Below, one piece after another: positions 1 through 6,081 of a stretch of DNA of 8,539 nt (positions are counted from its first letter, which is position 1; the number at the start of each line of letters is the position of its first letter). The stretch is from Candidatus Altimarinota bacterium (lineage in GTDB: Bacteria > Patescibacteriota > Gracilibacteria > BD1-5 > UBA2023). Made by a program: the position numbers and the translations under genes. The stretch covers positions 1 through 8,539 of the forward strand of contig CANBWW010000040.1 of assembly GCA_947373235.1 (NCBI GenBank), read 5' to 3'. The notes beneath the pieces are model-generated. The model had not been told where the DNA came from. It searched no databases and saw nothing but the letters and a program-made list of their open reading frames with translations.

Positions 1-191
1 TCGACAGTGATTTCCACGCTATTTTGTGCCATGTTGAGATGGACGTTTACATTTGCCTCTTTGGAAGCGTAGTCTTTTTTGTATGCGGTTTTGATCGCAT
101 GTTCGATAATCTCGATGAGACGAGCTTTATCGATCTTTTTTTCAGCAGAGATGAGATTCACAGCTGCTTCGATTTTGGATAAATCAAACAT
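1..191 (-). CDS. nusA: NusA N-terminal domain (partial, runs off the left edge)
   Basis: The reverse strand from the ATG at 191-189 is open to the window edge for 63 codons with no in-frame TGA. The product begins MFDLSKIEAAVNLISAEKKI and continues with a segment containing ARLIEIIEHAIKTAYKKDY. This matches the RNA-polymerase-binding N-terminal domain of NusA, where an EK..D/S...I...IE.A...AYKK.Y pattern is typical. NusA binds the flap region of RNA polymerase and modulates pausing, intrinsic termination and antitermination. The S1 and KH domains would lie outside the window. The start is chosen because it matches the family start; no Shine-Dalgarno sequence lies before it. A terminator-like hairpin at 224-259 separates it from the acetyltransferase gene upstream, so nusA probably has its own promoter in the AT-rich 192-223 stretch, although I see no strong one. 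Identification rests on 63 residues only. Confidence 0.85.
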   Translation of the reverse strand, partial: MFDLSKIEAAVNLISAEKKIDKARLIEIIEHAIKTAYKKDYASKEANVNVHLNMAQNSVEITV

Positions 192-223
192 AATGATAAA
201 TATGAAAAAATAAGAAATGGGCT

Positions 224-259
224 AAAAAAAAGACTCGCCACTCGGGCAGGTCCTTTTTT
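224..259 (-). terminator. Bidirectional intrinsic terminator between the GNAT gene and nusA
   Basis: The arms gactcgcc (232-239) and ggcaggtc (245-252) pair over 8 positions, with one mismatch and one G-U on the minus strand, around a 5-nt loop. An A8 run (224-231) supplies the U-tract for minus-strand transcripts and a T6 run (254-259) supplies one for the plus strand. It lies about 45 bp after the GNAT stop codon, so it most likely ends the rarA-GNAT transcript. Confidence 0.7.
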
Positions 260-301
260 ATTACTGTGTAAGTATATGGTTTTTTCTGGAAAAGCAAAGT
301 T

Positions 302-793
302 TTATTTTCCTTCTTGTTCTGGAGTTATTTTTTTATCTAGAGTGATGAGCCGTTCATCGAATCCATATTTTTTATAAAAATCAAAAGCATTTTTATTTCT
401 TGCGAAGACCGATATTTCCATGTGGGAAATGCATTGTTTCAGAAAAAACGATTCACACTTTTCGAGAAGTTTTTTTCAGGCTCATTTTCCTCGAAAATCT
501 GGATCGATGAAGAGTTGTTCCACTTGCCCCACTTTTTTTATTTGTGTTCATTCCCAATCTTCATCTTTGATCTTTGCAATAATATAACCTTCTATATTCT
601 CTTCATCTTTTGCAAGAAGGATAATATTCTTTGAATGAGAAAATTCCTCAATATATTCTTCCATTTCTTTGTCAGTATTATACATGATCAGATCATCATC
701 TCGATTTTCCAGAGAGACAATATAGTTTCTCAGTCATTGTCCAAGGTGCTGAAGATCATTTGTATATGAGCTATTGAATTCTATGATTTCCAT
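302..793 (-). CDS. GNAT-family N-acetyltransferase with four UGA-Gly codons
   Basis: Read with UGA as Gly this gives 163 aa from ATG 793-791 to TAA 304-302. The central segment VEQLFIDPDFRGKGAGKKLL (residues 91-110) is the GNAT motif A acetyl-CoA pyrophosphate-binding loop (R-x-x-G-x-G/A), preceded by the usual beta strand. Residues 126-144 (EISVFARNKNAFDFYKKYG) are the motif B region, where N..A..FY.K.GF is typical. TGA encodes residues 20, 82, 104 and 106, and the last two are the defining glycines of the acetyl-CoA loop. GNAT enzymes move an acetyl group from acetyl-CoA to an amine, for example on proteins, polyamines or antibiotics; the substrate cannot be told from sequence. No signal peptide or membrane segment is seen, so it should be cytosolic. 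The start lies 11 bp after the rarA stop, so the two are probably cotranscribed. Under the standard code it would look like three fragments. Confidence 0.88.
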
Positions 794-804
794 AAGTTGA
801 AAAA

Positions 805-2016
805 TTATTTTCTATATTTCCTTCCTTTGAGTTCCTTTGGAAAATGTTCTTGGGAACTTTTTTTATTCTCCAGATTGTGAGCATATTCGTATCACTTTCC
901 ATATCCCGCTTCTTTCATGAGTCCAGTGGGTGCGTTCCTGAGATGAAGTGGAACTCCGAGATTCCCATATTCCCGGATATCATCATGCATTGCTTTCATA
1001 GCCATATAGATCCGGTTATCTTTCGGTGCATCCGCCAGAGTGTATGCAGCATTTAAGAGTGGAAGTTCGCATTCGGGCATACCCATTTTCTCACAGATTT
1101 CATAGACGGAGTTTGTGAGAATAATGAGAGATGGATCATAGGTATCTTCACTGGCGAAGTTCATCATGCGTCTGGCGATAAACCGAGGATCTTCACCACC
1201 AACAAGCATCCGTCCGATCCAGTAGATCGCAGCATCTCCATCGGAATCACGAAGGGACTTATGCATCGCAGAGATGAGATTATAGTGTTCTTCCCCATCT
1301 TGGTCATACGCAAGTGACTTACTTCCAGATTCCAGTATCGTTTCTCGAGTGATTTCTCATTCTCACTGAAGGATGCAAGCGGTTTCCAGGATGTTGAGGG
1401 TATTTCTAAGATCTCCATTTCAGAGATGAGCGATAAGTTTCAAGTTTTCTCTATTTTGAAAAGAAATCTTTGTATATCGTTCCTGGATTCGCTCTCTATT
1501 TTTCTCGAGAAATGTTATAATCTCTTCTTCAGAAATTTCTTTTAATATATAGGTTCGACATCGAGAAAGGAGGGCGTTGATCACAGTGAAACTTGGATTT
1601 TCTGTCGTTGCACCGATAAGAGTGATAATCCCTTTTTCTACCCACGGAAGGAGGACATCTTGTTGTGACTTACTCCATCTATGGATCTCGTCGAGAAAGA
1701 GGATTGTCTGTCGACCGTCTTGATAGTTTTTCTGTGCTTTTACGATGATTTTTATCACATCATCTTTTTTAGATAAGACTCAGGAAAGATGGAAAAACTC
1801 AGCATCGAGCGAGTTTGTGATCACACGAGCGAGTGAGGTTTTTCCACATCCAGGTGGTCCCCAGAGAAGGATCGAGGGAAGTCGACCCGCTTCGATAAAT
1901 TTTCTGATCGGTTTTCATTCTCAGATGAGATGAGTTTGTCCGACGAGATCGTCGAGTTTCTCGGGTCTGAGGAGAGAAGCGAGTGGTGTGATGGAATCTT
2001 GGAAGATGGATTGCAT
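805..2016 (-). CDS. rarA: Replication-associated recombination protein A (RarA/MgsA), AAA+ ATPase
   Basis: With UGA as Gly this is one uninterrupted 403-aa protein, from ATG 2016-2014 to TAA 807-805, within the usual RarA size range. It shows GQTHLIGEGKPIRKFIEAGR (residues 26-45), Walker A GPPGCGKT (53-60), Walker B LFLDEIHRW with D109 and E110, and the sensor-1 segment IGATTENPSF (134-143). The C-terminal half carries the RarA-specific patterns HKSLRDSDGDAAIYWIGRML and GGEDPRFIARR, and ends near KELKGRKY. RarA is a tetrameric clamp-loader-like ATPase that acts at stalled replication forks. Seven TGA codons encode residues 32, 34, 79, 199, 218, 220 and 375; 32 and 34 fall in the conserved LxGxGKP stretch. 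A TACAAT box at 2028-2023 ends 6 bp before the ATG, which fits a leaderless mRNA. The GNAT gene follows 11 bp downstream. Standard-code gene callers would break it into several pieces. Confidence 0.96.
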
Positions 2017-2022
2017 AAGAGA

Positions 2023-2028
2023 ATTGTA
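2023..2028 (-). promoter_or_regulatory. Probable rarA -10 box (leaderless start)
   Basis: TACAAT on the minus strand, ending 6 nt before the rarA ATG. This would put the transcription start on or next to the A of the start codon. The -35 region at 16-17 bp spacing (TTTCTT or ATTTCT) is weak, so the call rests on the -10 hexamer and its position. Confidence 0.4.
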
Positions 2029-2072
2029 AAGATTTTTTATGAAAAAGAAATCTGATTTTGAGATACAGTACC

Positions 2073-2097
2073 CCCTATTTTTTCACAAAAAATAGGG
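2073..2097. repeat. Perfect 11-bp palindrome between rarA and fusA
   Basis: The arms ccctatttttt (2073-2083) and aaaaaataggg (2087-2097) are perfectly complementary around cac. It sits in the divergent intergenic region, 23 bp upstream of the fusA -35 box and about 57 bp upstream of the rarA start. It could be a regulator-binding site, or a terminator-like hairpin insulating the two divergent units; the plus-strand flank ttctttgcttt is U-rich but not a clean run. No gene transcribes toward it from either side within the window. Confidence 0.6.
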
Positions 2098-2120
2098 TTC
2101 TTTGCTTTAGAAAATCTCTT

Positions 2121-2148
2121 TTGACATTCCACCCTTTTTCTATATTAT
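2121..2148 (+). promoter_or_regulatory. fusA promoter
   Basis: A consensus -35 TTGACA (2121-2126) is followed after 16 bp by TATTAT (2143-2148). The predicted start near 2155 gives a leader of about 46 nt. The leader contains an 8-bp inverted repeat, ttttagaa / ttctaaaa (about 2158-2178), but no Shine-Dalgarno sequence before the fusA ATG. Confidence 0.75.
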
Positions 2149-2200
2149 TCTCGCGATTTTTAGAACTTTTTTCTAAAACCTTATCTCTAATTTATTTTGT

Positions 2201-4345
2201 ATGGCAATTTCGAAGGATCTTAAAAATATCCGAAACTTTGGTATCTGTGCGCATATCGATGCGGGAAAAACGACGACTTCTGAGCGTGTTCTTTTTTATA
2301 GTGGTATCACTCATAAGATCGGTGAAGTACATGATGGTGCTGCGACTATGGACTGGATGGCGCAAGAACAAGAACGTGGTATCACGATCACTTCTGCTGC
2401 CACAACTACTACTTGGAACGGTGTACAACTCAACTTGATCGATACTCCAGGTCATGTGGACTTTACGATCGAAGTAGAGCGTTCTATGCGTGTTCTCGAT
2501 GGTGCAGTTGCTGTATTTGATGCTTCACAAGGTGTAGAACCTCAGTCAGAAACAGTATGGAAACAAGCAGATAAATATGGTGTTCCTCGTATTGCCTTTG
2601 CAAATAAGATGGATAAAACCGGTGGAAACTTCATGATGACTTACGAGTCTATTATCAAGCGTCTTGCTGGAAATAAGGTGGTACCTATTCAGCTTCCGAT
2701 CGGTCAAGAAAATGACTTCGAAGGAATCATCAATCTCGTGAATATGAGAGCATACCGATTCGAAGGAAAAATGGGTGAAAAAGTGATCGAGATGGATATC
2801 CCAGCTTCACACACTGCCGAAGCTGCAAAGTGGCATGATGTTCTCGTAGAAAAAGCAGCAGAACAGGATGATGATCTTATGAATAAGTTCTTTGAAAACG
2901 GAACGCTTTCTGAAGCTGAGATCAAGCAAGGTATCCGTAAGGGAGTTATTGCTGATGCACTCTATCCACTTATGTGTGGATCCGCTCTTATGAATAAAGG
3001 AGTTCAACTCGTTCTCGATGCAGTTGTAGATTATCTTCCTTCTCCACTCGATGTGAACGAAGGAACGATCACCGGAGTAGATGTGGATGATGATGATATC
3101 AAAATCACTTTGAAACAAGATCCATCTGAATCACTTGGAGCGATTGCCTTCAAGATTATGACCGATCCATTTGTTGGACGTATCACGTTCGTTCGTGTCT
3201 ATGCAGGAACTCTGAAATCTGGTTCATATGTACTCAATTCTGTTGCAGAAGAAAAAGAACGTATCGGGCGTCTTCTTCAAATGCATGCAAATAACCGTAC
3301 AGAAATCGAAGAAATCCCAGCTGGAAATATCGGTGCGGTGATCGGTCTAAAATATACAAAAACTGGAGATACTCTTTGTGATGAAGCTCATCCACTCGTT
3401 CTCGAACGTATGATATTCCCAGAACCAGTAATTTCTATTTCTGTAGAACCAAAAACAAAAGCAGATCAAGAAAAAATGGGTATGGCGCTGAATAAACTTG
3501 CTGAAGAAGATCCTTCATTTCGTGTGTCTTCAAATCCAGAAACTGGACAGACGATCATGGCGGGTATGGGAGAGCTTCATCTCGAAATTCTCGTGGATCG
3601 TATGAAGCGTGAGTTTAAGGTAGAAGCAAACGTCGGTGCTCCTCAGGTAGCTTACCGTGAAACGATCACTCAAGTCGTGAAAGATGAACGTGGAGTTCAC
3701 AAGAAACAATCTGGAGGACGTGGACAATTTGGTGATGTGACGATGACTTTTGAGCCGATCACTCCAGAAATGCGTCAAGAAGATCCAGAAGGACTCGCTA
3801 CGGAAACTGTCTTTGTGAACAAGGTAGTCGGAGGTGTGGTTCCTCGTGAATTTATCCCGGCAGTGGAAAAAGGACTCGTGGCTGCCTATGCTCGTGGTAT
3901 CATCGCTGGATATCCGATCGTGGATGTTCGTGCTACTCTTACCTTTGGTTCGTACCATGATGTGGATTCGAATGAACTTTCGTTCCGTATGGCGGCTATC
4001 AAGGCATTTCGTCAAGCTGCTCGCAAGGCGAAGCCAGTGCTTCTCGAGCCGATCATGATGGTGGAAGTAAATACTCCAGAAGAATATATGGGTGACGTTC
4101 TCGGAAACTTGAACTCAAAACGTGGACAGATCATCGAAATGACGGAACGTGGTATGGCGAAGATCATCCGTGCACATGTACCTCTCTCAGAAATGTTCGG
4201 ATACTCTACGGATCTTCGTTCATCTTCTCAGGGTCGTGCAACCTACGCGATGGAATTCTCTCACTATGCCCACACTCCAAACAATATCACAGAAAAAATC
4301 CGTGCAGAACGCGGAGTGAAATTCGAGGAAGAAGATGATGAATAG
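2201..4345 (+). CDS. fusA: Elongation factor G (EF-G)
   Basis: A 714-aa product of typical EF-G length, ATG to TAG. GTPase motifs are all present: G1 AHIDAGKTT (17-25), G2 RGIT (59-62), G3 DTPGH (81-85), G4 NKMD (135-138) and a G5-like GSALMNKG. Domain II, the domain IV segment beginning YRETIT and containing GGRGQFGDV, and the C-terminal domain V (LEPIMMVEV...) follow in order. EF-G uses GTP to drive translocation of tRNA and mRNA on the ribosome and, with RRF, ribosome recycling. It has no in-frame TGA over 714 codons; its glycines use GGN, mainly GGT and GGA, unlike the neighbouring genes. It has its own promoter and is not next to rpsL or rpsG, so the classical str operon is not intact here. 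No Shine-Dalgarno sequence is seen (aatttattttgt before ATG). Confidence 0.99.
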   Translation: MAISKDLKNIRNFGICAHIDAGKTTTSERVLFYSGITHKIGEVHDGAATMDWMAQEQERGITITSAATTTTWNGVQLNLIDTPGHVDFTIEVERSMRVLDGAVAVFDASQGVEPQSETVWKQADKYGVPRIAFANKMDKTGGNFMMTYESIIKRLAGNKVVPIQLPIGQENDFEGIINLVNMRAYRFEGKMGEKVIEMDIPASHTAEAAKWHDVLVEKAAEQDDDLMNKFFENGTLSEAEIKQGIRKGVIADALYPLMCGSALMNKGVQLVLDAVVDYLPSPLDVNEGTITGVDVDDDDIKITLKQDPSESLGAIAFKIMTDPFVGRITFVRVYAGTLKSGSYVLNSVAEEKERIGRLLQMHANNRTEIEEIPAGNIGAVIGLKYTKTGDTLCDEAHPLVLERMIFPEPVISISVEPKTKADQEKMGMALNKLAEEDPSFRVSSNPETGQTIMAGMGELHLEILVDRMKREFKVEANVGAPQVAYRETITQVVKDERGVHKKQSGGRGQFGDVTMTFEPITPEMRQEDPEGLATETVFVNKVVGGVVPREFIPAVEKGLVAAYARGIIAGYPIVDVRATLTFGSYHDVDSNELSFRMAAIKAFRQAARKAKPVLLEPIMMVEVNTPEEYMGDVLGNLNSKRGQIIEMTERGMAKIIRAHVPLSEMFGYSTDLRSSSQGRATYAMEFSHYAHTPNNITEKIRAERGVKFEEEDDE

Positions 4346-4440
4346 AAGTATGAATTTCTCATATAGAAAGACTGATAGATTAGAAAATCCTCCTTGAATG
4401 GAGGATTTTCTTTTGAAAAAGAAAGGAATAGAAGTATGAA
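4340..4440 (+). repeat. 15-bp direct repeat spanning the fusA stop codon
   Basis: gaatagaagtatgaa occurs at 4340-4354, including the fusA TAG stop, and again at 4426-4440, just past the first terminator. Each copy is followed 35-40 bp later by ttagaaaa (4380-4387 and 4461-4468) and then by a strong hairpin. This suggests that the fusA tail plus terminator was duplicated and then diverged. Confidence 0.7.
4383..4414 (+). terminator. fusA intrinsic terminator
   Basis: A perfect 11-bp stem (gaaaatcctcc 4383-4393 / ggaggattttc 4400-4410) with loop ttgaat, followed by TTTT. It lies 37 bp after the fusA stop. Confidence 0.9.
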
Positions 4441-4468
4441 GCTCGAATATTTAGTACAAATTAGAAAA

Positions 4469-4501
4469 AGAGAAGAATCTCCCCGAAGGAGATTCTTCTC
4501 T
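4469..4501. terminator. Second post-fusA hairpin (14-bp stem)
   Basis: A perfect 14-bp stem (agagaagaatctcc 4469-4482 / ggagattcttctct 4488-4501) with loop ccgaa. The plus-strand side has no T-run. The minus strand continues into a U-rich tract (CTTTTTCTAATTT), so as a terminator it would work better on minus-strand transcripts, but no minus-strand gene is seen to its right. It may instead be a duplicated, decayed terminator or a strong RNA-stabilising stem. Confidence 0.5.
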
Positions 4502-4528
4502 GAATAAACAATAAGTAGAAATCATTAT

Positions 4529-4563
4529 AAAAAATCCCCTTTCAGAAATAAAGGGGATTTTTT
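4529..4563 (+). terminator. Third post-fusA hairpin, bidirectional terminator
   Basis: A 14-bp perfect stem (aaaaaatccccttt 4529-4542 / aaaggggatttttt 4550-4563) around cagaaat. The stem ends in T6 on the plus strand and in the matching run on the minus strand. It insulates fusA from the downstream transcription units. Confidence 0.8.
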
Positions 4564-4595
4564 ATTCGCTTGTTTCAATCTTAAAATAACTTATA

Positions 4596-4622
4596 TTGAC
4601 ATTCATTCATTTATACTAAAAT
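4596..4622 (+). promoter_or_regulatory. Promoter in the fusA-membrane protein gap
   Basis: Consensus TTGACA (4596-4601) with TAAAAT (4617-4622) at a short 15-bp spacing. The expected start near 4629 coincides with the first base of the inverted repeat at 4628. It lies just after the third post-fusA terminator, so it would start an independent transcript. Confidence 0.45.
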
Positions 4623-4627
4623 ACCTT

Positions 4628-4873
4628 TGTTCTCTGACGTGGATATATCGAAAGATATGTTTATGAAATCAAAAACTATTTCGGTGGTGGCCTAGTAGTG
4701 ATTCTATTACTGGAGTCAGAAGTGCAGTACAGAAGGCTATTTTGAAAGTATTTTACGACTTTCGAAGAACTGATCTCAATATTATTATTGGGAATATACG
4801 ATGCACACAAGTAGGTTTTCCTTATTGGGATTCAGAGAACACTTCTTTCTTAAGCCAGTTTTTACTGGTTTTT
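4628..4873 (+). ncRNA. Candidate structured RNA or small inserted element, unidentified
   Basis: The gap 4564-4946 has no convincing protein gene. Within it TGTTCTCTGA (4628-4637) pairs perfectly with TCAGAGAACA (4832-4841), which would close a domain of about 214 nt. Inside are several smaller hairpins: ATATC-GAAA-GATAT (4645-4658) with a GNRA tetraloop, an 8-bp stem with one bulge and one wobble around 4690-4713, GAAAGT/ACTTTC near 4743-4763, and CAATA/TATTG near 4777-4791. A terminator hairpin (4852-4873) follows and a promoter lies just upstream, so a transcript of about 245 nt is plausible. I checked for signatures of RNase P RNA, tmRNA and SRP RNA and found none; it is too branched to look like 6S RNA. 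The same boundaries also fit a small IS-derived element (see findings), so RNA function is a hypothesis. Confidence 0.3.
4852..4873 (+). terminator. Terminator before the membrane-protein gene
   Basis: ccagt (4855-4859) pairs with actgg (4864-4868) around TTTT, with the flanking aa/tt able to extend the stem past a bulged G, followed by T5 (4869-4873). The stem is short, so efficiency is uncertain. Confidence 0.5.
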
Positions 4874-4885
4874 ATTTACTTAAAT

Positions 4886-4915
4886 TTGACAATAATACCT
4901 TCATTATGTTATTGT
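4886..4915 (+). promoter_or_regulatory. Promoter of the membrane-protein gene
   Basis: TTGACA (4886-4891) with TATTGT (4910-4915) at an 18-bp spacing. The predicted start near 4922 gives a leader of about 25 nt that ends in a T7 run directly before the ATG and has no Shine-Dalgarno sequence. Confidence 0.5.
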
Positions 4916-4946
4916 AGATGAGTAACTTAATCACTTATCTTTTTTT

Positions 4947-5939
4947 ATGAAAAATTTCGATCTTCAAGCGGTTGCGCAGAAATTCAAACCTTCATTTCAG
5001 GATATTAAATTTCTTTTTATCTATTCTTGGAATTTGATCAAAGATAATCCAATTCTCAGAAAACCATTTTATGCACTTGTAAAGATAAATATAATCTTTC
5101 TTGTCATATCTTTCTTGATTTTTGTTGCTGGTTTGATTTATAGCAGTATTATTGCCATTGCTTCAGTCACAACGGTGAATCATTCGAGTGAGACCGTTCT
5201 TACACCAAATCTTTTGATGTATATACTGCCAGTTATTCTCTTTTTCTGAGTTATTTTTATCTGGAATCTCGTTTTTGCATTTATAAAAACAAAACAACAG
5301 GGAAGATTTGCATTGATGATTTATAAAACCGAAAGTAATATTCCTTTCACACAAACAGATATTGATACAGAGATTGCTTCAGTGCATGTAAAACTGAGAG
5401 AAATCACGTGGGCGAGTCTTCTAGAAAGTGTTTTGAACGCAACGCTTCGTGGAAAATGAGGGTTTCTTGCTATCTTCGTCAGCCTTTTTCTTGCAGCGCT
5501 CCAAGAGGTATGGGATCTTATGAGAAATTATCTGATTCCAGCCGTAGTGATCGAGAAAAAAGAAACCTGGAAAGAAACCGCAGATACGTTTCGTACACTG
5601 CAGACAAAAATCCCACAGACGCTCGTATGAGTTTTCGGTATTGATTTTTGAGCGTCTGCATTTGGATGGGTCGTTGGATTTATAAAATTTCTATTTTTAG
5701 TTCTCGGAGGACTTATTGTCTACTGACTTTCTTTCTTCGGGGTTTCCACTGTATTTCTCGTTATTTTATTTCTCGTGTTTTTAGTACTTGTTTGGATTTT
5801 TTCTTCCGTTCAAAAAATAGCTTTTGAAATGGTGAAAGTAATGTATTTTACACTTCTGTATACTTCCCTCAATCATCCAGAAATACTTGAAAAAAATCCA
5901 GAAATCCAGAAATATCTGACTTTTGATTCCAAATATTAA
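4947..5939 (+). CDS. Polytopic membrane protein of unknown function, five UGA-Gly codons
   Basis: With UGA as Gly this is a 330-aa protein from ATG to TAA. Hydrophobic segments lie near residues 44-72, 88-112, 172-186, 224-258 and 262-286, giving about five or six membrane passes. The soluble N-terminus is basic and the C-terminal tail, about 40 residues, is polar. There is no cleavable signal peptide. The motif RNYLIPAVVIEKKETWKETA (193-212) after the third hydrophobic segment resembles the pattern seen in DUF6159-like integral membrane proteins, which also have a 'nYL.P.vv.E' motif followed by a polar helix; this is a resemblance from memory, not a search result. TGA encodes residues 101, 171, 228, 235 and 260, four of them in or at the edge of membrane helices. 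It appears monocistronic between its own promoter and the hairpins before pyrG. No function is assigned. Confidence 0.82.
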
Positions 5940-5946
5940 ACTTGTT

Positions 5947-5976
5947 TCGAGAATCATTTTGATTTGTATTTCTCGA
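5947..5976 (+). terminator. Weak hairpin after the membrane-protein gene
   Basis: tcgagaa (5947-5953) pairs with ttctcga (5970-5976) around a 16-nt loop, followed by gtttttc. The long loop makes it a poor terminator, but it is the first candidate after the stop codon at 5939. Confidence 0.3.
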
Positions 5977-5984
5977 GTTTTTCA

Positions 5985-5990
5985 TATAAT
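5985..5990 (+). promoter_or_regulatory. Distal pyrG -10 box candidate
   Basis: A perfect TATAAT with no good -35 at ideal spacing (TTGTAT at 15 bp, TTGATT at 20 bp). If used, transcription would begin near 5997 and run through the hairpin at 6032-6060 before reaching pyrG. Confidence 0.4.
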
Positions 5991-6031
5991 TCACTTATGA
6001 ATTTTTCGGAAAACACGTCTCGAAAATGATA

Positions 6032-6060
6032 AAAAAGAGGTCTTTGTTGACCTCTTTTTC
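6032..6060 (+). terminator. Strong terminator hairpin upstream of pyrG, possible attenuator
   Basis: A perfect 11-bp stem (aaaaagaggtc 6032-6042 / gacctcttttt 6049-6059) with loop tttgtt, the T-run forming the 3' arm. It either ends the membrane-protein transcript or, if the -10 box at 5985 is used, acts as a leader attenuator ending 21 nt before the pyrG start. Confidence 0.85.
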
Positions 6061-6077
6061 TATTCTTAATTTATAAT
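6047..6077 (+). promoter_or_regulatory. Proximal pyrG promoter candidate (leaderless)
   Basis: TATAAT (6072-6077) ends 4 bp before the GTG start codon, with TTGACC (6047-6052) at a long 19-bp spacing. The start would fall on or beside the GTG, giving a leaderless mRNA. The -35 overlaps the 3' arm of the hairpin at 6032-6060. Confidence 0.4.
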
Positions 6078-6081
6078 TCTC

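Noticed and set aside
422..634. Plus-strand open frame of 70 codons opposite the acetyltransferase gene.
   Set aside because: Antisense shadow; the opposite strand carries a recognisable GNAT with its motifs.
892..1758. Apparent fragmentation of rarA into several short frames, suggesting a pseudogene.
   Set aside because: All pieces lie in one frame separated only by TGA; reading TGA as Gly restores a canonical 403-aa RarA.
4380..4563. Hairpin series as a CRISPR array.
   Set aside because: The three stems differ in sequence and spacing; there are no regular repeats or spacers.
4701..4740. acagaaggct resembling the 3' P4 motif of RNase P RNA.
   Set aside because: The partner gaggaaagtcc motif and the other conserved regions are absent, and the motif is mid-molecule.
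4568..4930. Long TAA/TAG-free frame on the plus strand across the gap (segments such as VRSAVQKAILKVFYDFRR), and a shorter one on the minus strand.
   Set aside because: The plus-strand frame has no convincing start and the minus-strand frame has none; neither resembles a family I know, and both run across the inverted repeat and terminator. Kept only as a possible decayed insertion.
5408..5644. Plus-strand open frame of 78 codons inside the membrane-protein gene.
   Set aside because: It is out of frame with the 4947-5939 gene, has no family-like sequence, and the membrane protein is continuous across it.
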